Source of the DNA: JBBQKG01 sp038326655
Lineage (GTDB): Bacteria > Actinomycetota > Thermoleophilia > Solirubrobacterales > JBBDJG01
Direction of reading: 5' to 3'
Length of the DNA stretch: 26,384 nt
Assembly (NCBI GenBank): GCA_038326655.1
Contig: JBBQKG010000031.1
Span: forward strand, 1-26,384
The notes under the pieces are model-generated. The model had not been told where the DNA came from, ran no database searches, and worked only from the letters and a program-made list of their open reading frames with translations. The translations under genes and the position numbers were made by a program. Of this stretch, positions 1 to 6,406 are shown one piece after another (the stretch's first letter is position 1; every line of letters starts with the position of its first letter).

Positions 1-33
1 ACCGACGTTCTGGGTGGCGGTGGCGGCTTCCAT
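1..33 (-). CDS. atpD: ATP synthase F1 beta subunit, 5' end only
   Basis: Only the first 11 codons are in the window (M-E-A-A-T-A-T-Q-N-V-G); the gene runs off the left edge. It is called atpD because it follows atpG, as in bacterial atp operons, and because these codons match the start of the beta-like part of the preceding gene (47-370) at 8 of 11 residues. The ATG at 31-33 is preceded by a good ribosome binding site (TGAGGAA, 5 bases before the start) inside a 13-base gap after the TAA of the chimeric gene. The beta subunit would carry the catalytic nucleotide sites of F1. Nothing beyond the N-terminus can be checked here. Confidence 0.75.
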   Translation of the reverse strand, partial: MEAATATQNVG

Positions 34-46
34 AATTTCCTCAGGG

Positions 47-370
47 TTAGGTGAGCGCCTCAGCGCCCGCGACGACTTCCATGATTTCCTGCGTGATCTC
101 AGCCTGGCGCGCGCGATTCATCTCGAGCGTCAGGTCCTCGATCACCTCGACGCCGCGCGCGTGGCCGTCGGGGGTGACCATCGCGCCCGCGCGCACGCGG
201 TCGTCGCCGAGGTGCTGCTGCACTTCGCAGACCAGCAATCCGTCGTCGCCGCGGTCCACCGTGATCGCGTGGTTGATCTCGGGCAGCGCGTCCGGGAACA
301 CGGCCTCGATCACGACGCCCTGGATCTCCTCGATGCGGCCTTTGTTCGCTGTTTGGGTTGCGGCTTCCAT
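47..370 (-). CDS. Chimeric small protein: AtpD N-terminal region fused to AtpG C-terminal tip
   Basis: This 107-residue protein sits between atpG and atpD. Residues 1-78 read as the N-terminal beta-barrel (crown) region of an F1 beta subunit: I-Q-G-V-V-I-E-A-V-F-P near residue 16, LPEINHAI at 29-36, and the family signature CEVQQHLGDDRVRA at 48-61, ending at the RG-x-EV segment (72-76). Residues ~81-107 are the gamma-subunit C-terminus, NRARQAEITQEIMEVVAGAEAL, identical there to atpG. There is no Walker A motif or catalytic domain. The ATG has a strong ribosome binding site (GAGGAG) and lies 42 bases after atpG. Simplest origin: tandem duplication of the atpG/atpD junction, leaving beta-N joined to gamma-C. 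The copies differ at many silent sites, so it is neither recent nor an assembly duplicate. Function unknown; a role in F1 assembly or rotor/crown interaction is speculation. Confidence 0.85.
   Translation of the reverse strand: MEAATQTANKGRIEEIQGVVIEAVFPDALPEINHAITVDRGDDGLLVCEVQQHLGDDRVRAGAMVTPDGHARGVEVIEDLTLEMNRARQAEITQEIMEVVAGAEALT
53..118 (-). repeat. Duplicated gamma C-terminal tail, copy inside the chimeric gene
   Basis: This 22-codon segment encodes the same peptide (N-R-A-R-Q ... A-E-A-L) as 419-484 at the end of atpG. The two copies differ at 12 of 66 bases; every difference is at a third codon position and silent. Confidence 0.9.
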
Positions 371-412
371 TTATCTCCTCACGAATATCTGGGGCTGCGC
401 CCCAGCGTCGGG

Positions 413-1354
413 TCAGCCAAGCGCCTCGGCGCCCGCGACGACCTCCATTATCTCTTGGGTGATTTCCGCCTGCCGGGCGCGGTTGGCCTGCAGGGTCAAG
501 CTCTCGATCAGGTCGCCGGCGTTCTCCGAGGCGTTGCGCATCGCGGTCATCCGCGCGCCGTGCTCGGAGGCGGTCGACTCGAGCAGCGCGCGGAACACCG
601 AGATCTCCACGTAGTCGGGGATCAGCCGGCGCAGGATCTCCTCGGGGTCGGGCTCGTATTCGACCAGGGCCGAATGGGCCGGGTGGTCGGGCGTCCCGCC
701 CGTGACCTCGCCGCCGGCTCCCTGGCCTGCGGTGGCTTCCTGGAGGATGCTCGCTTCCTGGAGGATGCTCGCCTCCTGAAGGGGCAGCAGCGTCTCGTGC
801 CGGACCTCCTGCGTGAGCGGCGAGATGTAGCCGTTGTAGAAGATGTCCACGCGGTCCAGCCTGTTGTCGACATAGGCGGCCATCAGGTCTTCGGCGATCT
901 CACGGGCGTTCTCGTACGCCGGCCTGTCGGTGAAGCCGACATAGCTGCCGGCGATGTCGAGGCTCCGGAACGTCAGCGACGAGACACCCCGCCGTCCTGA
1001 CGCGTACCAGCTCACCGACCGGCCCTCCTGCTCGAGCTCCGCCGCGGTACGCAGCCCGGCCCGGAGGATCTGCGAGTTGAAGGCGCCGGCCAGGCCGCGA
1101 TCGCCCGTCACGACCAGGAGGCCGACCTTGTCCTCGGGGTCGTGTTGACTGAGGATCGGCAGCCGCGGCATGTTCTCCGCGGCCTCGGCGGCCTGCCGTG
1201 TCATCTGGCGGATCGCGGCGGCGTAGGGGCGGAGATGCTCGATCCGTTGCTCGGCCCGGCGCAGCCGCGCGGCCGCGACCATCTCCATCGCACGCGTGAT
1301 CTTCTGGATGTTCTTCACGCTGGCGATCCGGCTTTTCAGGTCCTTCTGGGGCAT
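413..1354 (-). CDS. atpG: ATP synthase F1 gamma subunit
   Basis: The central rotor shaft of F1, coupling c-ring rotation to catalysis. The 313-residue protein starts MPQKDLKSRIASVKNIQKIT, the classical gamma N-terminal helix, and ends with the conserved C-terminal helix (SEHGARMTAMRNA at 263-275, then NRARQAEITQEIMEVV). VVTGDRGLAGAFN at 81-93 is the usual Rossmann-like core motif. The ATG at 1352-1354 is chosen because it gives the canonical N-terminus; reading further upstream only adds low-complexity sequence overlapping the end of atpA. The gap to atpA is 19 bases and no strong ribosome binding site is visible. Between LLPL and the EPDPEE segment (residues ~193-233) there is an insertion about 20 residues longer than in E. 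coli, containing repeated QEASIL units. Its 3' end is duplicated in the next gene. Confidence 0.96.
   Translation of the reverse strand: MPQKDLKSRIASVKNIQKITRAMEMVAAARLRRAEQRIEHLRPYAAAIRQMTRQAAEAAENMPRLPILSQHDPEDKVGLLVVTGDRGLAGAFNSQILRAGLRTAAELEQEGRSVSWYASGRRGVSSLTFRSLDIAGSYVGFTDRPAYENAREIAEDLMAAYVDNRLDRVDIFYNGYISPLTQEVRHETLLPLQEASILQEASILQEATAGQGAGGEVTGGTPDHPAHSALVEYEPDPEEILRRLIPDYVEISVFRALLESTASEHGARMTAMRNASENAGDLIESLTLQANRARQAEITQEIMEVVAGAEALG
419..484 (-). repeat. Duplicated gamma C-terminal tail, copy in atpG
   Basis: This is the partner of 53-118. It forms the last 22 conserved codons of atpG before the terminal glycine and stop. Similarity at protein level extends about 5 codons further upstream (LTLQA in atpG, LTLEM in the chimera). 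Confidence 0.9.
736..780 (-). repeat. 18-base tandem repeat in the atpG insertion
   Basis: Two perfect 18-base units (736-753 and 754-771) are followed by half a unit (772-780, one mismatch). They encode QEASIL twice and then QEAT, within the variable loop of the gamma subunit. The period is a multiple of three, so the frame is kept. Confidence 0.9.
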
Positions 1355-1373
1355 CAGATGGAACCAGCCGTCT

Positions 1374-3026
1374 CTAGACCGCGGCCGGCTGCTGCTCGGT
1401 CTCGGCGGCGCCCTCGTCCGACGGCGCGGCGCCGTCGGAGGCCCCATCGGATCCCGGCGCCGGGACGGACGAGCGTTCCGGTACGTCCTCGTCGAGCGCC
1501 AACCCCTCCTCGTCGAAGTCGTAGCCGAAGTCCTCCGCGAAGCCCTTCACGGCTGCGTCGAGCTCGCGCTCGATGTCCTCGTCCCACCCGCCGGCGGCGA
1601 GGCGCTCGAGCAGGTCCTGATGCTCGGCGTGAAATCGCTGCGTGAGGCCGTCGAGGAACTCGTCCACGCGGTCGACCTTGATGCGGTCGAGGTAGCCGTG
1701 GGTGGCGGCGTAGACCTGCACGACCTGATCCTCGACCGGCAGCGGCTGGCGCTCGTGCTGGTTCAGCGTCGCGACCAGACGCTCGCCGCGTGCGAGCGTG
1801 CGCTGGGTGTCCGCGTCGAGCTCAGAGCCGAACTGCGCGAAGGCCTCGAGCTCGCGGTACTGGGAAAGCTCGAGCTTGAGGCGCCCTGCGACGCGCTTCA
1901 TCGGGGTGATCTGAGCGTCACCGCCGACGCGCGAGACCGAGATCCCGACGTTGATCGCCGGCCGCACGCCCGAGTTGAAGAGCTTCGGCTCCAGGAAGAT
2001 CTGGCCGTCGGTGATCGAGATCACGTTCGTGGGGATGTACGCGGACACGTCGCCCGCCTGGGTCTCGATGATCGGCAGCGCCGTCAGTGAGCCGGCCCCG
2101 AGCTCGTCGTTCAGTTTCACAGCGCGCTCGAGAAGCCTCGAGTGCAGGTAGAACACGTCGCCGGGATACGCCTCGCGGCCCGGCGGCCGGCGCAGCAGGA
2201 GCGACATCTGGCGGTAGGCGTAGGCATGCTTGGTGAGGTCGTCGTAGACGCACACCGCCTCGCGCCCGGAGTACAGGAAGTACTCGCCCATCGCACAACC
2301 CGCGTAGGGCGCCATGAACTTGATCGGCGCGGCCTCGTCAGCCGCGGCCGCGACGATGATCGTGTTCTCGAGCGCCCCGTACTCGGCGAGCGTCTCGGCG
2401 ATCTGGACTACGGTCGACATGCGCTGGCCGATTGCGACGTACACCGACACCAGGCCGCTGTCGCGGTTGTTGATGATCGTGTCGATCGCGATCGCGGTCT
2501 TACCCGTCTGGCGGTCACCGATGATCAGCTCGCGCTGCCCGCGGCCGATCGGGATCATCGCGTCGATCGCCTTGATGCCGGTCTGGACCGGCTCCCGCAC
2601 CGGCTGGCGCTGGACCACGCCGGGAGCCTTGAATTCGGCGGGGCGGCGCTCGGTCGTGTCGACGTCGCCCTTCCCGTCGAGCGGCCGCCCGAGGGGGTCG
2701 ACGATCCGGCCGAGCAGCGCCTCTCCCACCGGGACCTCGAGCAGCGAGCCGGTGCGCTTGACGGTGTCGCCCTCGACGACCTTCTCCCAGTCGCCGAACA
2801 TCACGGTGCCGACGTTGTCGGACTCGAGGTTGAGGGCGAGGGCGGTCACGCCGTGCGGGAACTCGAGCATCTCGAACGACATGCAGTTCTCGAGCCCGTG
2901 TACGCGTGCGATGCCGTCCGCGACCGATAGCACCGTGCCAACCTCGGTCAGCTCCGCTTTGCCGGCGTCGAGCCCTTCGATGCGGCTCTTGAGGATTTTG
3001 GTGATCTCGTCGGGCTTGATCTGCAT
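1374..3026 (-). CDS. atpA: ATP synthase F1 alpha subunit
   Basis: The non-catalytic nucleotide-binding subunit of the F1 hexamer. The 550-residue protein has a full N-terminal barrel, Walker A GDRQTGKT at 170-177, the segment IGQRMSTVV where IGQKRSTVA is usual, the RQMSLLLRRPPGREAYPGD region, and the arginine-finger segment SVSRVGGDAQ. The ATG with N-terminus MQIKPDEITKILKSRIE is typical; a GAGGGAG element lies ~13 bases upstream. Residues ~498-550 form a C-terminal tail beyond the usual ~500 residues, with 16 Asp/Glu and one basic residue, then Ala/Ser/Pro-rich. Mycobacterial alpha subunits also have a C-terminal extension, reported to restrain ATP hydrolysis; this tail has no sequence likeness that I can see, so a shared role is inference. 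The gap to atpH is 32 bases. Confidence 0.98.
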   Translation of the reverse strand: MQIKPDEITKILKSRIEGLDAGKAELTEVGTVLSVADGIARVHGLENCMSFEMLEFPHGVTALALNLESDNVGTVMFGDWEKVVEGDTVKRTGSLLEVPVGEALLGRIVDPLGRPLDGKGDVDTTERRPAEFKAPGVVQRQPVREPVQTGIKAIDAMIPIGRGQRELIIGDRQTGKTAIAIDTIINNRDSGLVSVYVAIGQRMSTVVQIAETLAEYGALENTIIVAAAADEAAPIKFMAPYAGCAMGEYFLYSGREAVCVYDDLTKHAYAYRQMSLLLRRPPGREAYPGDVFYLHSRLLERAVKLNDELGAGSLTALPIIETQAGDVSAYIPTNVISITDGQIFLEPKLFNSGVRPAINVGISVSRVGGDAQITPMKRVAGRLKLELSQYRELEAFAQFGSELDADTQRTLARGERLVATLNQHERQPLPVEDQVVQVYAATHGYLDRIKVDRVDEFLDGLTQRFHAEHQDLLERLAAGGWDEDIERELDAAVKGFAEDFGYDFDEEGLALDEDVPERSSVPAPGSDGASDGAAPSDEGAAETEQQPAAV

Positions 3027-3058
3027 CTAGCTGTCAGCTCCCTCGGATGGTTCGATTC

Positions 3059-3592
3059 TCAGGTTGATCTGGCGACTTCTCTTTTAAGTTGCTGCAGGCG
3101 GTTCTTGATCGACGCGTCGAGGATCGAGTTGCCGACCCGGAGCACGATGCCGCCCAGGATGTCGGGATCGACCCTGCTCGTCAGCTCGAGGTTCTGCCCC
3201 GTCTGCTCACGGATCTTCTGGCCGAGCTCCTCGGCGACCGCCGGATCGAGCGCGATCGCGCTCGTGACCTCGACCGGCAGCAGGCGATGCTCGATGTCCC
3301 AGAGCGCGTCGAACTGCCCTCTCGCGCGGTAGATCACGGGCATCCGGTGGTTCTCGATCAGGACATCGAGAAAGTTGACGAGCGTCGGGTCGGCGTCGAC
3401 CAGGGCACGCCGCAGGCCCTGCTCCTTCTCCTCGGTCGAGAAGTAAGGCGAGAAGAAGAAGATCGCGAGCTCGCGGTTCTCCTGCAACGCGTCCGCGAAC
3501 GCGCCGAGCTGCTCCTTGATCGTGTCGAGCTTGCCCTGCTCCTTCGCGACCTCGAACAGGGAGCGCGAATAGACCTGTGCGATCTCCTCCAC
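3059..3592 (-). CDS. atpH: ATP synthase F1 delta subunit
   Basis: The stator subunit joining the top of F1 to the b-subunit stalk. At 177 residues it is the usual length. The N-terminal helical domain begins MEEIAQVYSRSLFEVAKEQG, matching the family pattern A-x-x-Y-A/S-x-A/S-L-F-x-x-A. The C-terminal signature lies near residues 143-165 (DPDILGGIVLRVGNSILDAS, then IKNRL). It starts with GTG at 3590-3592, whose G is shared with the TAG stop of atpF (TAGTG), so translation is probably coupled. There is no fusion with the b subunit, unlike the b-delta fusion of mycobacteria. Confidence 0.95.
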   Translation of the reverse strand: MEEIAQVYSRSLFEVAKEQGKLDTIKEQLGAFADALQENRELAIFFFSPYFSTEEKEQGLRRALVDADPTLVNFLDVLIENHRMPVIYRARGQFDALWDIEHRLLPVEVTSAIALDPAVAEELGQKIREQTGQNLELTSRVDPDILGGIVLRVGNSILDASIKNRLQQLKREVARST

Positions 3593-4158
3593 TACCTGCC
3601 CTCGCGATCACCCGACAGGGCCGAGAAGTCAAGCTCGCCGAGCGCTTCCTCCACGAGCCGCCGCTGGTCTCGCTCGTCGAGCGACTTACGGGTGACCTTC
3701 TCGGTCGCTAGCACCGTGAGGTCGGCGACCTCGTTGCGGATCTCCTGGATCGCCCTGCGGGTCTCGGCCTCGACGTCGCGGCGCGTCTGCTCGAGCAGCT
3801 CCTCGCGCTGATGGCGAGCGGCGTCGAGCGACTCGCGCTGGTGCTCCTCGGCCGCCTTGCGCGCCCGCACGACGATCTCCTCGGCCTGCGTGCGGGCCTC
3901 GCGCAGCCGCTCGCGGTACTCCTCGAGCAGCTTCTCCGACTCCGCGCGCGCGCGATCGGCCTCGGCGATCGCCTCCTCGATCGCCCGCTGGCGCTTGTCG
4001 AGCGCGTCCTGGATGAACGGGAAGGCGAACTTGCGGAGGACGAAGAACGTGATCCCGAACGCGAGCAGCGTCCAGATCATCAGGCCCACGCTGGGCGAGA
4101 CCAGGAAGTTGCCGCTGTCGCTCGCGGCGCTGACTGCTGTGACTGCGGCTGCCGGCAT
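3592..4158 (-). CDS. atpF: ATP synthase Fo b subunit
   Basis: The peripheral stalk subunit anchoring F1 to the membrane. The 188-residue protein has one membrane segment (about residues 22-42, LMIWTLLAFGITFFVLRKFA). A long charged heptad-like helix follows, rich in Glu, Arg and Ala (residues ~50-165), predicted as coiled coil. F-I-Q-D-A-L-D-K-R just after the membrane segment is typical of b subunits. Only one b-type gene is present, so b is probably a homodimer. It begins 3 bases after the atpE stop with ATG and no obvious ribosome binding site, and overlaps atpH by one base. Confidence 0.95.
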   Translation of the reverse strand: MPAAAVTAVSAASDSGNFLVSPSVGLMIWTLLAFGITFFVLRKFAFPFIQDALDKRQRAIEEAIAEADRARAESEKLLEEYRERLREARTQAEEIVVRARKAAEEHQRESLDAARHQREELLEQTRRDVEAETRRAIQEIRNEVADLTVLATEKVTRKSLDERDQRRLVEEALGELDFSALSGDREGR

Positions 4159-4161
4159 CGA

Positions 4162-4452
4162 CTACGAGAGGAAGAACGCGATCAGGCCGAAGATGAACGC
4201 GTAGAACACGATCGCCTCGGTCAGGGCGAAGCCCAGCCATTGAATGCTCGTGATCTCGTCGCGCATCTCGGGCTGCCGGGTGACCGACTCGATCACCTTC
4301 CCGAAGATGTAGCCGACACCGATGCCGGGGCCGATCGTTCCGACGCCCGCGCCCACTCCGAGCGCGATCGCCTTGCCGGCCTTGCGGCCGTAGGCCTCTG
4401 GATCGGCCGCCTGGGCCAGTGAGACAACATGATTGAGAACCTCGAGATCCAC
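4162..4452 (-). CDS. atpE: ATP synthase Fo c subunit (c-ring proteolipid)
   Basis: A 96-residue hairpin protein that forms the rotating c-ring. Helix 1 carries the glycine-rich packing motif (GVGAGVGTIGPGIGVGYIFG, residues 32-51). The polar loop RQPEMRDEI follows at 59-67. Helix 2 has the ion-binding carboxylate E79 in ALTEAIVFYAFIF. The residues beside E79 do not show a sodium-binding pattern, so proton coupling is likely. The start is the GTG at 4450-4452, preceded by an excellent ribosome binding site (AAAGGAGGA), stronger than those of its neighbours; that fits the need for many c copies per complex. A longer in-frame reading upstream exists but overlaps atpB in another frame and is rejected. 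About 15 residues precede helix 1, somewhat longer than in E. coli. Confidence 0.97.
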   Translation of the reverse strand: MDLEVLNHVVSLAQAADPEAYGRKAGKAIALGVGAGVGTIGPGIGVGYIFGKVIESVTRQPEMRDEITSIQWLGFALTEAIVFYAFIFGLIAFFLS

Positions 4453-4472
4453 GATTCCTCCTTTGTCGGGGC

Positions 4473-5417
4473 CTAATGGCCGCCTTCGGCGGTCGCGCCG
4501 CCGAGATAGATGGCAGTGAGAGTGGCGAAGATGAACGCCTGCAGGGTGGCGATCAGGACGACTTCGAACAGGAAGAAGAGGATTGCGATCGGCAGCGTGA
4601 GGAGGCCGAGCACCGCGATCCCGAGCAGCACCACGAGTCCGCCGCCCATGAACAGGATCAGGAGATGCCCGGCGAGGATGTTCGCGAACAGCCGCACCGA
4701 CAGGGAGATGATCCGCACGAAGTGCGAGATCACCTCGATGAAGAAGATCGGGATCGCCGCGGCGCCCTCGACCCCGGCGGGAATCCAGCTCTTCAGATAG
4801 CCCACGAAGCCGCGCTTCCGGATGCCTTCGATGTTGTAGCTGAACCACACGACAAGCGTGAGGACGAGGGGCACCGAGAGGTTGGCGGTCGCCGCGTAGA
4901 GCGCAAACGTCGGCACATGGAGGCCGAAGACGTCCACCTTGTGCTCGGTGTTCGTCGGCAACGGCAGGTAGCCGAGCATGTTCGAGAACCAGATGAACAG
5001 GAACAGCGTCCCTATGAACGTGAACCACTTCGCGGCCGTGCGGCGATCCATGTTGCCCTCGGCGATGTTGTTCTTCATCAGCTGGTAGGCGGTCTCGACC
5101 GCGGTCTGGACCCTGTTTGGGCGCTGCTGCATGCGCCGCGCGATGTAGACCATCGTCGCGATCGTCAGCCCCGCGGCGAGGAAGAGGTAGAGCACGGCCT
5201 TGTTGATGCTCATGTCGATCCCGCCGATGTGGATCGAGATCCAGGGGTCGAGCTTGAACTCGTTCTGGGGCTTGTAGTCGTTGTTCATCCCCTCGCTGCC
5301 GAAGATCAGGCCGAGCGCGGCCCCCACCAGGACATAGAGCGACACGCCGAGGGCGATCGTTCCGCCTCGCCCGAGTGGCCACTTGTGGCGGCCGGCTGTC
5401 GGGGGCGCCGTGGTCAT
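4473..5417 (-). CDS. atpB: ATP synthase Fo a subunit
   Basis: The membrane subunit that forms the proton half-channels beside the c-ring. The 314-residue protein has several hydrophobic segments and the family signature SLSVRLFANILAGH (239-251 region), containing the essential arginine R242. FNMLGYLP-like sequence occurs as FSNMLGYLPLP at 144-154. The N-terminal ~40 residues carry an extra hydrophobic stretch (TIALGVSLYVLVGAALGLIFG). The ATG overlaps the TGA of the upstream atpI-like gene as ATGA. The C-terminus ends with LGGATAEGGH, and a 20-base gap with the strong atpE ribosome binding site follows. Confidence 0.97.
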   Translation of the reverse strand: MTTAPPTAGRHKWPLGRGGTIALGVSLYVLVGAALGLIFGSEGMNNDYKPQNEFKLDPWISIHIGGIDMSINKAVLYLFLAAGLTIATMVYIARRMQQRPNRVQTAVETAYQLMKNNIAEGNMDRRTAAKWFTFIGTLFLFIWFSNMLGYLPLPTNTEHKVDVFGLHVPTFALYAATANLSVPLVLTLVVWFSYNIEGIRKRGFVGYLKSWIPAGVEGAAAIPIFFIEVISHFVRIISLSVRLFANILAGHLLILFMGGGLVVLLGIAVLGLLTLPIAILFFLFEVVLIATLQAFIFATLTAIYLGGATAEGGH

Positions 5418-5923
5418 CGCGCAGGCCTTGCACGCAAGGGGCTGTCGAGGGGCCTCAGGACCATTCCGAGGGCGAAGTAAACGGTGAAGAGCAGCACGAC
5501 GAGCAGCGCCGCGGCAAGGCCCGCCTCGCTGCTGCCGATGATGCCGGTGAGAAAGATCGCGATCGCGCAGAGCCAGCCACGCGCGATCATGCTGCCTGCG
5601 GTCAGGCCGACGATCGTCCTCGGATCGTTCGAGGCCGCCGCCTTGCGGTTCACGTAGACCTGGACCGCCCGCTGGACGATCCAGGCGCCTCCGCCGACGG
5701 CGTAGCCGCCGATCGGGAAACTCGCAAGCAGGAAGACCGGCAGCGCGAGCGCGAGCACCGCGAGGTCGAGGTACCGGACCCAGACCGGCACGTGCACGGG
5801 CGGAAGCTCGGTCTGCTCGGGGAACGCGACCCCGGGGAGCTGCGCCTGGGCGGGCTGCCTCTCGGCGTGCCTCTCGGCGTGCCGCTCGGCGTTCTCAGAG
5901 GTCTTTGAACCTACCGTAGACAA
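5414..5923 (-). CDS. AtpI-like membrane protein of the atp operon
   Basis: A 169-residue protein. The first ~45 residues are hydrophilic, with a repeat of E-R-H-A, followed by four likely membrane segments (around residues 53-70, 72-90, 105-127 and 132-155). Position immediately before atpB and the topology fit AtpI, a membrane factor linked to Fo/c-ring assembly; sequence alone gives only weak family support. The start taken is TTG at 5921-5923, overlapping the atpZ-like gene by 29 bases, with AGGGGTGGGG upstream. A GTG at about residue 43 (LPPVHVPV) would give a shorter protein lacking the repeat. It ends in an ATGA overlap with atpB. Confidence 0.7.
   Translation of the reverse strand: MSTVGSKTSENAERHAERHAERQPAQAQLPGVAFPEQTELPPVHVPVWVRYLDLAVLALALPVFLLASFPIGGYAVGGGAWIVQRAVQVYVNRKAAASNDPRTIVGLTAGSMIARGWLCAIAIFLTGIIGSSEAGLAAALLVVLLFTVYFALGMVLRPLDSPLRARPAR
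5852..5887 (-). repeat. 12-base tandem repeat in the atpI-like gene
   Basis: Three 12-base units, each differing at one or two positions, encode E-R-H-A, E-R-H-A and E-R-Q-P near the N-terminus. If translation starts at the internal GTG instead, they would be untranslated in this frame. Confidence 0.8.
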
Positions 5924-6086
5924 TCCGGAACCCCACCCCTAGGCCGACGAAGCCGCCGGCGATTCCCAGCGCTGCCGGCAGGCCGATCAACGCTCCGATC
6001 CCAAAACCGATCGCCGCGCAGGCGAGGATCGCCGCGATCAGCAGGGCACCCGCCCCGGCAGCGTCTCTGGCCGGTGTCTCGCTCAT
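5895..6086 (-). CDS. AtpZ/AtpI-family small membrane protein, first gene of the atp operon
   Basis: A 63-residue protein with two glycine- and alanine-rich hydrophobic helices (about residues 13-34 and 38-57) ending in FRIVYGRFKDL. This size, topology and position at the head of an atp operon match the AtpZ (putative F0F1-ATPase subunit) family; the assignment rests mainly on context. The ATG at 6084-6086 is the first start after the leader; no clear ribosome binding site precedes it. A 3' overlap of 29 bases with the next gene suggests coupling. Confidence 0.65.
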   Translation of the reverse strand: MSETPARDAAGAGALLIAAILACAAIGFGIGALIGLPAALGIAGGFVGLGVGFRIVYGRFKDL

Positions 6087-6323
6087 GGTCTCGATCTGAA
6101 TTCATCAATTCCTACCCTTGGAAATACCTTTCGAAATACCCTCGGAAATCGCTCCGGGCGGGCCTCCCACGCGCGCCGCACACGGGAAGGGGCGGCCGGT
6201 GCCGGCGAGCAAGCCGGCTCTGGTCCGTCAGAGGCACCTCGCAGAGAGAGTTCCCTGCCCGGGATCATTCCGTCCCGGTCCCGTTCCCGTCTGCCACCTG
6301 GGAGCGACGGCGACGGGGCCGTC
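6087..6323 (-). other. Leader region of the atp operon
   Basis: About 237 bases lie between the probable promoter and the first atp gene. They contain three 12-base direct repeats (6114-6149) and an inverted repeat of GCCGGC at 6201-6206 and 6213-6218 with a 6-base loop. A 61-codon open frame (6083-6268) also exists; its TGA overlaps the atpZ-like ATG as ATGA. Its codons are poor in G/C at the third position compared with the real genes around it, so it is not called as a gene. Confidence 0.5.
6114..6149 (-). repeat. Three 12-base direct repeats upstream of the atp operon
   Basis: On the minus strand the units are ATTTCCGAGGGT, ATTTCGAAAGGT and ATTTCCAAGGGT, head to tail, ending ~28 bases before the first start codon. 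They are far richer in A/T than their surroundings. The period is close to one helical turn, which would suit cooperative protein binding or a repeated RNA element; which one is unknown. Confidence 0.85.
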
Positions 6324-6353
6324 AATATAGCGAAAAACTCGACTTTGTAACAA
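6324..6353 (-). promoter_or_regulatory. Probable sigma-70-type promoter of the atp operon
   Basis: Within an A/T-rich island, minus strand, there is a -10-like TATATT (6324-6329) and a -35-like TTGTTA (6348-6353) separated by 18 bases; GTTACA with a 16-base spacer is an alternative. Transcription would start near 6317, giving a leader of ~230 bases. The extended -10 context CGCTATATT is repeated exactly before glyA (18026-18034). Confidence 0.5.
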
Positions 6354-6406
6354 CTTTGTGACACCGGATACTGGCTCCCGGGTCGGAGGCTTCGGCCCCG
6401 CGCAGC

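Noticed and set aside
47..370. Chimeric beta/gamma gene as an assembly duplication artefact
   Set aside because: The repeated segments differ at about one base in five, at silent sites, so a read-level or assembly duplicate cannot explain them.
736..780. CRISPR-like repeats
   Set aside because: Units are 18 bases, directly adjacent without spacers and in frame inside atpG.
1..1000. Long plus-strand open frames opposite the atp genes
   Set aside because: They are antisense to intact, recognisable atp genes; such frames are expected in GC-rich DNA and show no domain motifs or ribosome binding sites.
4162..5433. A 423-codon gene covering atpE and the antisense-frame region of atpB
   Set aside because: Only its last 96 codons are protein-like (atpE); the rest is a different frame of atpB. 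The GTG with a strong ribosome binding site at 4452 is the start.
6361..6406. Terminator after the GNAT gene
   Set aside because: Only a 3-base GGC/GCC stem with a four-base loop could be found; too weak to call.
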